A stretch of DNA of 64,000 nucleotides, from the NCBI GenBank assembly GCA_038501195.1, contig JBBPUQ010000008.1, positions 662,001 to 726,000 of the forward strand, given 5' to 3'. Shown one piece after another: positions 37,263 through 49,086 of this stretch. This DNA is from Nemania diffusa (taxonomy: Eukaryota > Ascomycota > Sordariomycetes > Xylariales > Xylariaceae). The notes below the pieces were generated by a model that saw only the letters and a program-made list of their open reading frames with translations, searched no databases and was not told the DNA's origin. The first letter of the stretch is position 1. Each line of letters opens with the position of its first letter. Both the position numbers and the translations under genes were made by a program.

Positions 37263-38879
37263 CTTGTACGAGATCTCCGTGTGGTTGATTACGGAGTCCT
37301 GGCAATTTCCATTTATTATGGCAAAGTCATTGGGAGTCCGCGTCACTTCGAAACCTTTAGAGACGACAGCGAGGGTATTACTACATAGATTATTGTCAGG
37401 GAGAAAACACATGTTTCGATGTTTCATGTTTTGTCCCTGGTAGTATAGTTGTACCCGAACTCGACCTCTAAGAACAAAGATGTTCACTGTTTCACTCAAT
37501 CTACTTTCTGAATGCAGCCAACATTCGAGCAGGATGCGACCGCCATTTTTCAATAAACGAACCGACAAAGGAATAGGCAGTCTATACTACTAATAATCGA
37601 GCACGCAGTTATATCCGAAGAGTAAAACAGCCGCTAACACTATGTGTTTGGGAGATTAGTAGTTCATTTGGCAAGAATTCCAGCATGATATTCATTTAGC
37701 TCGAGCTGGCTTTCAGGTAAAGGTAGAGCAATCTGTTTGTATGGGGGTTTGAAATGAGATGCACCTAATGCTATTGACGAGGGGTCTATGTTCTAGTTTT
37801 AGTCATCTTAGTGATACTCAATTGTGACGATCCCACGAATTGTTTAGGTAGAACATCGTATATACTATTTTTAGGGAGTAACGTTATTAAACTTTGCCTA
37901 ATTCATGATTAGAGCAGCCCATCTTTGGCTCACGACCGCGCGTCCGCGCGGCAAGGGGAAGGTTCGTCGGGCAGCATTCAACACCCTGCCCTTTTAGGAG
38001 CATAACCGTTTCTGACATGGAGATGTACTCCTGAATGAATATCAGTCTCATAGTTTGTTTGGAAATTTTATTTTCCTAAATGGCTGCGTAGAGTGAGTGG
38101 AATAAGTGAAAACGTCCCGGTAGGTACGGGCTTTCATCAGCGCCTAGTCCTTACGCAACTTATTGGATGACAGACATACGAAGTACAGTTCAATCATCCC
38201 GCGCTTCGGCGAACTATATTTTGATACCTAATTATAGTGTCCGGGTCTAAGGAATGGGAATGCTATACTTGAACAAGACGGCCGCTCGCGCATTGTTACC
38301 CTTGATTTATTAGGCCGTTGCAAACTAAGCGAATAAGGAGTCGAAAGAGGAGAGCTTCGAGATTGATAGCACGATTTTTCAGCTAGATTCAAGTCGGTAA
38401 TGAGACGAAGCTGAAGGATAGCAGATATATATAACGGAAGGGTCTTGAAAAATTCTTAGTGTGACCGGTGACCGATTATATGCAGTTGAGACCCCAATTA
38501 TCAGTACAACCTTATAGAGTTTGAAATATCTAGTATTCCGGTAAAATAAGCAGATAAAATGACCCATACTCAGTGTCTAGCAGCGCTTGTGCGAGCCGAC
38601 GGACGAATGGGAGATGGGACGGTATGTAATTGAGAAGTTTATATCCCGTAGATCGATAATCTTTTATACAAGAGCACCTAAATATTGGCTGCAGCCTGGG
38701 TTTCTAGTCACTGAAAACAGCGAAACCCCTCCTAAAGGATGACTAAAAACAAGATAGCAAGGGGAGCAAGTGTGGATCAAGCTTCGAGACGATGTTTCTA
38801 TATCACTGTCTGAGCCTTATACTTTAGAGCACTAGCACTTGACTGTGACACTAGTGGGTGTCGATGGCACTCGAAAACC
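37263..38879. other. Divergent intergenic region between SIR2-STAND and MFS genes
   Basis: 1.6 kb. The part nearest the SIR2 gene (37263-37568) is open in frame with it and could be an N-terminal extension of about 100 residues containing LLKNGGRILLECW, but the first methionine with a usual disordered leader is at 37262. The rest is AT-rich with no gene recognised. Confidence 0.45.
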
Positions 38880-40910
38880 ATGGCATCTCATGAAGCTCTG
38901 TTCAGGAATTCGCTTTGGAGTCATGGTAATGGCGATATTTCGCTTCGAAGCTTTGATGACCTCGAGCCACGCCACAACGCCGAGGGCGAAAGGAGGCGAC
39001 GGGCGCTCGAACCAGTCTCGAAATTCTCTTCCGACACTGATGATGATGATAGCGATTACGTGGATTATTATTCGTCGCCTCATATAAGTTCGCTACACTC
39101 CGGTTCGTCACGAAGGTCAGAGAGACGCGCTCGGAATCGAGAGCCTGCAGCGCCATTAGCAATCTCAAGAGTATATACGTCAGAACAGCAACCTCGCGAG
39201 TATGTCGCACCGCGGATCCTCAGTAACGCCGAACAAGAAGAAGAGCTACCGAGGAGATTGCAGCCAAAGGCCCCTGTCCAACGCAATCCAGTACGACTAG
39301 AAGAACCGGACATGTCATCACTGTGGGAGACTCTACTCGTTACCACAATATGCATAGCTCATTTATGCGCTCGTGAGTTGGTTCCTTGCATATTGAATTC
39401 GGGTTCAAGCATCTGGAAACTGATTCAACAGCAGAAGCAGGAATTGGTCAGACACTACCAATCATGAAGGGCGTAGGCTCTCACTTTCGAATTGCGAATG
39501 ACAGTGATCTCAGCGTATCCATAGCAGGATATGCTGTAGCTCTGGGTACATGTATCTTGATTACTAGCAGGCTAGGCGAGACATTCGGCCATAAACGTAT
39601 CTTTATCGTGGGATTGGTATGGTCAGCGATTTCGCCCCTCATGGTTGGCGCGTCCTTCTATTCGACTCGATCGCTTTTCATCAGCAGTCGAGCTGTCCAA
39701 GGGCTAGGCGCTGCGTTGACTCTCCCGACTGGCCTACAACTGCTTAGGGCGAGACGTCCAACCGGGCTCCGGAAGGTGATAGTATTTACGCTTTACGCGA
39801 CAATGCTGCCGGTCGGGCTCATAGTAGGGGCGGTTGGCGCAAGCATTCTCGCCAAGCTGACATGGTGGTCTTGGGTGTACTGGGCCTATTCGATCACACT
39901 AGTCGTGCTTGGGACCATTAGCTGCTTCGCCATTCCCTCGATTCCGCAGGCTAGGAGTCTGCCACCCGGAGCGCGTGCGGCCATGTTGGAACTGGATATT
40001 CCGGGGATGATCACTGGAGTTGCGGCCCTTGGACTTTTCGGCTTCACTTGGTGTCAGGCGCATGTCGTAGGGTGGCAGCAAGTGTACCTCTGGATCGTTC
40101 TGATCATGAGTGTAGTGCTGGCAGCGTTATTCGTGATAATAGAGATCAGTTACGCCCCGAAACCCCTTATTCCGTGCTCGGCGCTGCCCTCGGAGGTATT
40201 CTGGATCCTCATCGCGATCGGCTGTAGTTGGTCTTGTTTCGGTATCTGGATCGTCTACGGCTGGCAGTTCGTGGAGCGTTTCCGATCTACGTCTCCCTTG
40301 TTGGTGAGTTCTACAATGGCCGGACTGAGTTTCGTTTTGTTAATCATGTTGATAATAGACTACTGCATACTTTGCTCCTGTCGCGATCATGGGCTGCTTT
40401 ACTATCGCGACCACACCATTCATACTCGATCGATCCCGGCTACACGTGTTATTCTGTGCCGCCATGTTGGCTACGATGATTGGGGGGGTCCTCATTTCAA
40501 CAATGCCAGCCCGACAGACTTACTGGCAGCAGCTGTTCATGAGCATACTCTTTATGTCGTGGGGTGTATATACAAGCGTCCCTGTGGCTACATTGCTGAT
40601 TTCGAAGGCGGTACAGACGAGACATGGCGGCATAGTGGCACCTCTGGTCTGGATGGTGACATATTACAGCATGGGACTAGGCCTCGGGGTTGCGGGCACG
40701 GTAGAAAGTAGGATAATGAGCGGTAGATTGACGGCACATCATAGGCTTAGAGGCTACAGGGCCGCGTACTGGATGAGCTTTGCACTGGCGGGAGTTGGGT
40801 TCATGGTCTGCGTGGCTCTGGCGTTGATATCGGGGGCGAGGAGGCAAAGGTCATGTTGTGAGCGCCATGATTGCGGGAGTCGTCACCGTAGCGTGGCGGG
40901 TGATGACTAG
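38880..40910 (+). CDS. MFS transporter, DHA2-like (14-TM class), about 637 aa
   Basis: Proposed exons: 38880-39372, 39435-40303 and 40359-40910. The start has a good context (aaaccATGG). The first acceptor is at a CAGCAG, giving either AQAGIGQTLPI or one residue more. The second intron is GTGAGT...AATAG. The N-terminus (about 140 aa) is cytosolic and charged, with a DDDDSDY acidic patch. Helices then run to near the C-terminus. Recognisable family segments are the first helix LLVTTICIAHLCA, GQTLPI, SIAGYAVALGTCILI, motif-A-like SRLGETFGHKR, SRAVQGLGAALTLPTG and a mid-protein TTAYFAPV. This pattern is that of ATR1/DHA2-type drug:H+ antiporters of the plasma membrane. The substrate cannot be deduced. 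It has no obvious partner enzyme beside it. Confidence 0.85.
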
Positions 40911-41617
40911 AGGTTAAGTGGTTAGGCATCTAGATGGATTGAAAGAGGTAAAGAATAGGAGAAGGGCCATTCATTTACATGTGAAGATGGCTCTTGGCAC
41001 TGCGCCCAAGCCACAGAGATCTAGTACTAATTTTTGTATAGCCGGGGAGCTGCGCCACATCGCTACGTAACGGTGGAGCATTTCTATGCTTAGTGCAGTA
41101 TATGACGTTAGTGTTTTACCCCTCAGGCCAGGCCTCCTTGGTTTTGAACCCCTCCTTTCGGGATGGAGGTCGTACACATCTCCCTACCTAGGTACCTAGG
41201 TACCTACATAGGTAGAGAGCCTAAGGTATGGCCATCCATCTACCAAGTGCATGCGTCACCAAGCCTGGACCAAGCCCCATGATGCAGCTGCCCTACAGCA
41301 CCTCCCCAATCTAAGGGTACAGCTTGCCCAGGTGTTCAGCATCATCAGTGGGGTCACCATTCTCGGCAGGCCTCCCAAACAAATCCCAGTAAGTAGTCTA
41401 TGCGGGAGCTAGGTGTCTTTTCTATATTCGATTCTCCCAGTTGCTTCTATATTCATCTTTCCTACCTAGGTATCATACTACTAATCGTATAACGACTTTT
41501 AACCACCGCCAGAACGACAGAGATTCTCTATCATCATTCACATCCATTGCCTCCCTTAATTTAACCTTTCAAAGCTACTCTACTCAACTGCGCATATCTT
41601 GCGTATCTTCCATCACC
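40911..41617. other. Promoter region of the VIP1 homologue
   Basis: About 700 bp. A palindromic TAGGTACC cluster lies at 41183-41214, and CT-rich, leader-like DNA at 41410-41610 precedes the ATG. No gene seen. Confidence 0.5.
41183..41214. repeat. TACCTAGG/TAGGTA palindromic cluster
   Basis: Overlapping CCTACC, TAGGTACC and CCTAGGTA units form a self-complementary tract about 400 bp upstream of the VIP1 homologue. Similar tracts occur throughout the intergenic DNA of this window. Confidence 0.7.
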
Positions 41618-42951
41618 ATGGCTTCCAACCTCACTGTCCACGTCAAGAAAATTTCTGCTGAAACGAAAGAAGTACAAGTAAAAGAGTTCTTCAGCTTTTG
41701 GTAAGTGGACCTGGAATACACGTATCGTATCATTTGTTAGCTTCAGACATTAACCTCCACGTCCCGACAGCGGCAAGATCACCGACCTCAAGGTCTCGCA
41801 GGCAGCCGACGGAACCCAGGATGCTACTGTGATTTTCGAGAAGGAAACAGCAGCTAAGACAGCGCTTCTTCTTGATAACACCCAGCTCGGCTCTTCACAG
41901 ATTGTTGTTACCCCGGCTGATGGGAAACCCGATGATGGCGTCCCGCACACCACTAACGCGGAGCGCGATACGGACGAAATTACTCAAGAAGAGAAGCCTC
42001 GCAGTCGCATCCTGGCAGAGTACCTTGCACACGGCTATATCATAGGTGATGCTACTATCCAGCGCGCCATAGACCTCGACCACAAGCAGTACGTAGTTCC
42101 TTGTTTTTTCTTCATTCGACTAGCATCGTCTCTGTCGAAATTGTTGCTCATCTACTTATCAAGTTCATGGCAAGACTTCCGTTGCGTGAACTAATTGCTG
42201 ATTTGGAAATTGCACTAGTGGCGTGACAACTCGCTTCATGAACACTTTGACGCAGCTCGACCAGAAATTCCATGCCACCGACCGTGCCAAGGCAGCAGAC
42301 CAGTCTTATCAAATCTCCAGCCGAGCCAACTCTGTCTTCAGCGGCCTAACCTCATACTTCGAGAAAGCCTCGAATACCCCCACCGGCAAGAAACTGGTCA
42401 AGTTCTACACCGATGGCCAGCGCCAAGCCCAAGATATCCACGCTGAAGCCCAGCGATTGATGGAGCTCAAGAAGGAAGAGCACGGCGGCAGCTCCTACAA
42501 GGCCTCGGGCCTAGAGCGAGTATTTGGAAAGGAGAAGGAGAAGGCGGCATCTACCACCCCCGAGTCTTGTGAGTTTATGTCTTCAGGTCAAATTTTGGGC
42601 CCCGTGGTCGGTTAGAGAGGCGAACATAGCTGCAACTGTCGTGGCCTTGAAGATAAGTGCCTATGCACGCCTGGACGATGCATCTGTGATGGATGTCCAC
42701 GGGAGATCAATATCACAGAGCGTCTTTGGGTAATTCCGGCTTCTACCGACAATAGGTCTTGCTGTTTATGGATCACTCACCCTCACGGACCCGAGACCGA
42801 TTACTCTACTACACATATAAATATATGTACTGATACCCTTGACTTAGCAACCGCGAACCCTCCACCTAGCGCGCCAGCTCAGGCAGCCCCCCCTGCACCC
42901 CAGGGAGAAGCCAGTTTCGCCCAGGCTGCTTCGAATGAGAAGACACAGTAA
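41618..42951 (+). CDS. vip1: VIP1-like RRM protein, 284 aa
   Basis: Four exons: 41618-41700, 41771-42088, 42219-42568 and 42848-42951, all phases consistent. ATG in CACCATGG context. Residues about 4-75 form one RNA-recognition motif: LTVHVKKIS (RNP2 region), EVQVKEFFSFCGKITDLKV, DATVIFEKETAAKTALLLD (RNP1 region, degenerate). The middle contains the family marker RILAEYLAHGYIIGD and AIDLDHKHGVTTRF, followed by a long amphipathic helix region. The C-terminus is Pro/Ala/Gln-rich and ends at TAA 42949-42951. This is the fungal homologue of fission-yeast Vip1, usually annotated as an actin cytoskeleton protein and implicated in cell size or cytoskeletal control. Cytosolic. The last intron is long (279 nt). 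Conserved core gene, so it marks the edge of the accessory block. Confidence 0.9.
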
Positions 42952-43386
42952 TAGGCTTTGATGGATAGTTGGGTAAGCGAATGGTTGAATGGATGGATGG
43001 TCACGACCTAATTGTATTGTATGAAAAGCCGCGTTAGGTGTTGAACAGTCATTTCCCTGTCGGGTATCACTACGCTAGTCAGAATTAGTCTCACGATGAA
43101 AATGCAAAAAGGAAAAATATCTCCATATTGTATGATGGAAGCTATGGTATGTCCATATTACAAATTATCGCGTGTGAGTGAGTTTACAACTAAGTCTTAC
43201 ATTCAAAATAAGCTGTCAATGAGCTGTAAAAGGCGATTGAATGCAGTGTTAATTTAGATGTTGTCATTTCTTCGCCGACTCCTTGCCATGGACTATGTGA
43301 TGCACCCTTCTTTAGGCCATACACTACTCAACCGCAACCAGACCAACTATCGTACACATAGAAACCGTTGAGACTCCTCTCCTAAT
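42952..43386. other. Convergent 3' spacer
   Basis: 435 bp between the ends of the VIP1 homologue (plus) and the 73-aa protein (minus). Expected to hold both 3' UTRs. Nothing else seen. Confidence 0.5.
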
Positions 43387-43676
43387 CTATTCTTTTACGT
43401 AGCCCTTTGCGAATTTATCTGGCAGCGCTGCGTCCATAGGGCCCGGGGGGTTGGAGGTTAGGTTCTGTATAGTGGCGGATGATTGTTAATCACGACTTGA
43501 CGAAGACGGAGCATGAATGGCAGGCTACTGACCTTGAGTTGATCCTGGTTTGTGTGCTCCTTGTTGTCGGCATTGTCTGTCCCCTTGCCTGACGCAGGGG
43601 GATCGTGAACCTGGGCGCCAGTTTGGCGCTCGGGAGGAGGGGACTGGCGGCCTTCATTCGCAGATGCAGACGACAT
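43387..43676 (-). CDS. Small conserved Pezizomycotina protein, 73 aa
   Basis: Two minus-strand exons: 43676-43533 and 43464-43387, with a 67-nt intron (GTCAGT...ATACAG). The ATG at 43676 is preferred over upstream in-frame Leu/Ile-rich leader sequence. The protein begins MSSASANEGRQSPPPERQTG, and splicing joins NQDQLK to NLTSNPPGPMDAALPDKF, ending YVKE. The RQSPPPERQTGAQ motif and the SNP...K ending recur in small hydrophilic proteins across filamentous ascomycetes. It is probably intrinsically disordered; function unknown. It is easily missed because of its size and intron. Transcribed toward the VIP1 gene. Confidence 0.8.
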
Positions 43677-44975
43677 GATGAGAATGAGGAATTTGATTTG
43701 TTTTTGGCTACTAGGTTGGGAGTTTTGTGATTGAATTGCTGTAGGACGTACTTGCAAGCTGTCTTGTTGTGTTGTTAGGATGGACTGGGGATGGACATAT
43801 AGATTGCCGCGAGACTACCTATATAATGCCCAGAGAGTCTTGAATACAGGGTACGTCATATCTCACCACTGCATAACCATCACAAATCATCGACTTTCAA
43901 TGGGGTATTTGCAACATCTTTACCTTCCTCGTCGTGATGCGGTCATATCTACGTATGTCGTCATACATGCAAACATCAGTGTAGGTACTTTAATAAGCTC
44001 TGCGGGTAGCTAACGGCTGTTAGTGGGGGCTGTATGGAGAGCTTCTATCGAGACCAGGTACTCCTTGCTTATATAAGGTTTGATTTACTCTAGGTAGCTC
44101 GATCTATCAGCCACAATGGGTACAGCCACAGACCTAAGGCAGCAGCAAAAGAGAGGTAGGTACCTAAGACAGATTAAGTACTTCCCTGTATGGATAAAGT
44201 GGTTTGGGTACATACATAAATGTACCTAGGTAGGTATACTTGACCCCACGTATTGGAAGTCTCGAACTTCCGATGTCTCACAAGTCTGCTTAATTGTACG
44301 CGTATGAAGTCGCGACCAGCAAACGCGACCACGTATGCATATACTGTATGTACCTCTTCAAGCCGGCAGGCAGGTGTGCATTATGTAGATAAGCAGGTAA
44401 ATGGGCAGATAATCTACAAACACACACTCGCCCACAACAAACAGCATCAACGTTGTTGTTGAGACTCTCTTCACTTGTGTCATTTTTAACCACTCGTTTC
44501 ATGCGATTTGGATGATCACTAGATAGGTTAGGTACAGATTACTCTATCTGATTGATCTGCTTAGCCTTAGGGAGCTTACAGTTGCATTTCCCAACCGACT
44601 AACCACCTACCTAAGCCCACTTTGTCATTCGTGGTCTTGTTGAGTGAGGCACACCATCCAGCCAGCTACACATGCGCATGCATACATGGGCAATCCACGA
44701 TACGGGTCTGTCTCATGGCGTAATTGAAGAGTTTATGTGAAGCAGACTTGCAGCTGTCTACTTCCTTTATCCTGCGTTTCCTTATTTTCTCCCACTTGCA
44801 CCACCACGGACTGTCACGCTCATTGCCCCTCCGCACGCACTTGGCACTCGTACGTCCACACCAGAGACAGACAACGCCACCATCTGGAGATAAACAAACC
44901 TTGAGCAAGCCACTACGAATCGCACCTCTAGATCTGCGCATACTGTAGTACACTGACCCGATTATTTGTTTGGCT
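43677..44975. other. Divergent intergenic region
   Basis: 1.3 kb between the starts of the 73-aa protein and the coiled-coil gene. It contains TAGGTA/TACCTA motifs around 44150-44240, a short hairpin at 44256-44272 and pyrimidine-rich leader-like DNA at 44720-44970. No gene recognised. Confidence 0.5.
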
Positions 44976-46362
44976 ATGCCTGACCTCAACTCCATCCCGT
45001 CGGCCTCCCAGGGTCTTGCTGCAGCTCGTGTTCGTCGCGCATCTATCACCCAGACTAGCCAAGCCCAGCAGACATCACCCCCTCCTCCTGCAGTGTCAAC
45101 ATCGGCTTCCCTGAACATCCTCCCTTCCAACCAGCAAGCCTTCCAAGGAGGTTCCTCAGGCCATCTGCCCTCGCCGCCTCTTCCTCTTCCGTCTACCGGT
45201 ACCATGGCTCACACAACCGTCCCGGGACAAGACAATACCGGTGTCGGTGCTGGTCCTGGCCCTCTTCGTCATCCACATCCCCTGACCGCCGCCGAGCTAC
45301 ACTCGCAGTTAGAACAAGAACAGGAATTACTTGTAAGCCTCGTGTCTATCTATTCTAGACATCCCCATACCGCCCCCATCATCTCCTATTGCTCCGTCTC
45401 TAATGCATGCCAACACCTACACACAGGTCAACCGCCTGTCTCGAGACTTGAATATGCTTCGAATGGCCCAGAATTCGTCCGTCGTCTCCAATACATCCTC
45501 CGCGAGCGCTTCGACCTCGGCCTACGATCAGCTGCATCCCTCTTCATTCACCGACCCCCATATGTATCTGCCCGGAGGGGGCTTTGCCATCCCCACAAGC
45601 CGTCGACATCATCGAACAAGCTCCAATGCTAGTGCGCGCAGTCTGAGCCAGGCAGCTACCCAGGGCTCGACTGCTACCCCGATTTCGATCCCGCCATCGC
45701 ATTCTGGGAGTGCCGCTTCTGTCTTGGAAGCTGCCCGAAATCCTCGTGGCCCTGCTGCCATGAGTCGACAGAATAGTACGACTTCGCATAGGAGCTCGAG
45801 TCGTAACCGATCTCCTCAACCCTACCTGGGAGGTTCCGGTCTTCTATCTTCCTCACACTCAGCACCAAATAGGTTCCCCCAAGATCACACCTCGGGCCAC
45901 TTTGCTCGTAGCCGCACCTCTTCAAACGCGAGTGTCGCAGCTACCCCTGGATCGGAGCTCTCACCAGGACTCATGCCTGCTACTCTGCGCTATGAGGAGA
46001 CGGTCCACTATCGAAGCGAATTGGAATCCGCGAAGCGTGAGAATGAGACGCTGAAGAAACGAGTCAAGGAACTCGAGAAGATGTTGCGTGAACGTAGGGA
46101 GGGTGATTTGGCACACGCTCGAATTAGAAGCGAGAGCAATAGCACAAACACTAGCGTCAGCATGAGCGGGACTACGGGCCTTGGTGGGGTGGTAGGCGGC
46201 GGCACTGGGATTGCGGGCGGCCGCCGAGATGAGCGACGAACTTTGGATCGTGTTGCGAGCAATTCAAGTGTTACCGGTAGTGTTGCGGTGGGTGTGCCCG
46301 ACGAGGAGCTGAATGTAGGCGAGAGTGCCGCCACCGCGGGCATCCCTAAACCGGCTGCGTAG
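44976..46362 (+). CDS. Conserved Ser-rich coiled-coil protein, 430 aa
   Basis: Two exons: 44976-45332 and 45427-46362, with a 94-nt intron (GTAAGC...CACAG) at a codon boundary. It joins LEQEQELL to VNRLSRDLNMLRMAQN. Residues 1-100 are Pro/Ser/Gln-rich; 105-140 form a first short coiled coil. Residues 140-300 are Ser/Thr/Arg-rich, with many RTSSNAS and RRHHRTSSNAS sites suited to basophilic kinases. Residues about 307-345 form a strong coiled coil (YEETVHYRSELESAKRENE, then LKKRVKELEKMLRERRE). The tail is Gly/Ser-rich. The same arrangement is common in Pezizomycotina proteins of unknown function. No signal peptide or membrane helix, so cytosolic or nuclear and probably phospho-regulated (inference). 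Confidence 0.85.
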
Positions 46363-47204
46363 CTGCACTCACGACGCAAAGTGACCTCTCCACTGTTTCT
46401 CAACTGCAAGCGAGTTATTAGATAGACTTGTCATTTGTCGACTAGGATTCCATTGTCTTAGATGTCTACCGTTGAGTAGAAGTTGCCGATATTACTAGCA
46501 ACAAAAGTCTAGGTAACTATTGACAAAAGTATCATAAACGGCTGAAAAATAAAACATGCAACGTCCAGACTTCATCATTGACCAAACTACTCACGGCGGC
46601 TATAAAAATCAGATATCGGAACTCTCGTGATACAAATGTGATGTTGTAACTTGTTAAAGTTTAATACTACTAGCGAGTCTGATGCAGAAAAGAAAATACA
46701 ATAAAAATCCTCGGACCTGGAGGATCTGGTCGCATTGCAATAAACTAAGCATGTTGAAGATGGCAAAGAGAGGTCGATTATACAGTTAAGTCGAGGCTGT
46801 ACAGAGTACTAGCTATATATTTAAACGCTAATCAAGCATACTTGGCATCAACACAGCTGGCTAAGCCTATGATGTATCTGAGAAGCGGGGGAGCGAAACA
46901 TTAAATATAAATATCTAAGATATTAAGTCAGTAGCTCAGGAAGCATTTAAAGAAATCGAGATGACTCTTGACTGTTCACGACACGCGACAGAAATCTAGA
47001 TCTTTCTTATGGGTGTCCTGGAGAGCCGACTAGCTGAGTGAAGACAACACCAAGTGCAAAACTATCCTTGCCGGGTGTTTCAAAACCAAGCCTCCCACCC
47101 CAGATCATCAGAAAGGAAGGAGCTTATCTAAAGCGTGCCTCTTCTATTAAAAAGAGGCTCTGCTTACTTACTAAGAGGACCTGATTCAGAAACAAACGTG
47201 ACAC

Positions 47205-47345
47205 GCACCGTCGAGAGCTCATACTTTCCTGATGCTTTCAATACCGACACGATGCATGACCCTAATGTGGGCCCCGTTTAGGGGATCTCGTCCGCCTGCC
47301 GGTTCTCTGGAAATATGGTGGCGTCTGGTTTGATGCAGGGGCTGG
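47205..47345 (+). pseudogene. Fragment resembling capsule polysaccharide synthesis (glycosyltransferase) protein
   Basis: The frame beginning at GGG 47281 reads GDLVRLPVLWKYGGVWFDAG, very close to the D-x-x-R-x-P-x-L-x-x-x-GGV-x-x-D core of fungal Caps_synth (PF05704-like) proteins, where the Asp residues form the DXD-like nucleotide-sugar site. Just upstream in another frame is FPDAFNTDTMHDPNVGP, which is what normally precedes this motif. A frameshift or stop between the two, and no continuation after it, mark a remnant. The family assignment rests on this one motif. Confidence 0.45.
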
Positions 47346-48533
47346 GTGGGAAAGCTAGGTTACTTATATGCGCTTGGAGAGAATTTACGAACGGAATTTC
47401 AAATTCAGGTCGATTTGCGGGTCTGAAACCCCTGACAGTTCTTTCAAACTTCTTTGGTTGCTGGGGGAAAAATTATACGAAAGATAACCCTACTGGCATA
47501 TGGGTAATGGAGATTAAGTAGACTGGCAACTATGCAAAGAGGGTAGATTGGAGAAATTTTATAAGGCAGGGCAAGAAGGCAGTGTGGAAAAAAATCTCAA
47601 GGCGAGGTTACACTCTTATTAAATAAAATGAGGGGCAATACTGGCGTCTTGAAAAAGTATCTCTGTATATAAAAAGAAAGCGAGAACGAACACATCACAA
47701 GCCCGCTAACACTAGTGGAGTGTTCATACTGATAGGCTATAGCTTGTCTACGACGAATATACTAATATGCCTGACTATTGCTAGGCACGGCAAGTGGCTA
47801 GCCAGCTTCGCATTGATGGAAGGCAGAGAAGCATTGAGGGGTGATGTGCTAGACTTTTTGAGGAGCATATAGTTAACGAAGCTACCTCCTAATTAATATA
47901 TAAACCCTTGATGCAAGGCAGTGGTCGTTGTAAAAGCTACTGCACCGCGAACCGCCTGTAATGCCCTCTCTGCCACTGCGCACGTGCTCTGTAACGAGGT
48001 AATTTCTATTATTTAACTAGGTTGGCAAGAGAAGGTTCTGCCCGCTAGGTTCGCGATGCGCTCACAGTTCTTTTATTTTATAAATATGGGAGCTGAGAAA
48101 TTCAGGGAAAGTGACATGGTATCCTAATGCGTTTCTGCTGCGGCAGTTTTATAACGCTTGGCGGCACCCCTATTGAGTGCCTCTTATGTAGGGAGCCGCA
48201 AATCCTGCCCGAGACTAAAAGCATTTTTCAGTGTTAGGTCGAGTAACGGTAGTCAAAGGACCTGTTGATTAGTTGGTCGCCTGGGCGTCCATTCTTCACC
48301 TAACTAATTCTAACTTCCCTTACAACCTACCTGAGAGAAAGAAAATAGAACGTACAACACTAGGGATTCGCTGATCAATATAATATTTGCATTTAAAGTC
48401 GCTACCTTCATAGTAGAAAGTATATATAGAGGCAGGCACCGTTTGTGGGCAAAACTAGTTGATGTCTGCTTAGCGCGTGGTCAATGGAGGGGGGTAGGTA
48501 CTACAACCGGTTAACTTAATCAATCTAATATTT

Positions 48534-48666
48534 CGCGTTTTAAAAGGGTTGAAAATATTATAAAGTAAACGGCAGTTCTATAATTAGCTACTACTAATTA
48601 TATAGCTGCCGGTTGTTTACCTGCTTGTTATTTAATTTTACCTTCAAAACAGTAAATATTTACGCG
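48534..48666. mobile_element. MITE-like imperfect inverted-repeat element
   Basis: Both ends carry CGCG, and the centre is a strong hairpin: the left arm GTAAAC-GGCAG...CTATAATTAG (48565-48587) mirrors the right arm CTAATTATATAG-CTGCCGG...GTTTAC (48594-48620). The outer parts are more diverged but still roughly complementary. About 133 bp, AT-rich and without coding capacity, as for a small non-autonomous foldback element. No target-site duplication could be confirmed. Confidence 0.4.
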
Positions 48667-49086
48667 TGCGGTTCGAAAGTGTAAGTAGGTACGTCTAGAC
48701 TCTAGTATTTCTTGTAAATCCTGCTGTTGTTTTGACCAAGGGTGGGAGATGAGCGATTGCCAAACGTGGCTGAGGATAGCTATAAAAGGTAGCCACAAAT
48801 AAGTACAGCAACGCGATTAAGTAGATAGATCATTACCTAGGTCTTGGCAAAAGCCAAAAACAACATTAAGGTAGTACAGCAGCGTTCTTCGGCCAGCTCG
48901 GGGGCGAGGGAAATCCTCCATAGGTATGTAATTGTTACACACGCAGAATCTGTTGATATAAATCAACAATGCAACACGCGTTTCATTATCTACTCTCCAC
49001 TCTCTTCACTTCTTCTACTTCCCTTACTTCCTCCGCTCCACATCATTTCATACACAAGCTACTCGTTCAACCTATTCATTACCAAC

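Larger units (their letters stand above)
46363..49086. other. AT-rich decayed intergenic DNA
   Basis: 2.7 kb containing a capsule-synthesis-like gene fragment (47205-47345) and a MITE-like inverted-repeat element (48534-48666). The remainder is AT-rich with many stops in all frames, consistent with old inactivated DNA. Confidence 0.5.

Noticed and set aside
37263..37568. CVNH (cyanovirin-like) domain in the 5' extension of the SIR2 gene
   Set aside because: An NGGRILLECW-like segment hints at it, but the remaining CVNH pattern (paired repeats, conserved Ser-Leu-Asp positions) is not visible.
44256..44272. tRNA-like T-arm (GGAAG stem with TTCGAGA loop on the minus strand)
   Set aside because: No matching acceptor, D or anticodon arms could be found in the flanking 80 nt; only an isolated hairpin.
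44666..45205. 179-codon minus-strand frame upstream of the Ser-rich coiled-coil gene
   Set aside because: It overlaps the promoter and first exon of a clearly coding plus-strand gene; composition is Arg/Trp/Cys-heavy as in chance frames.
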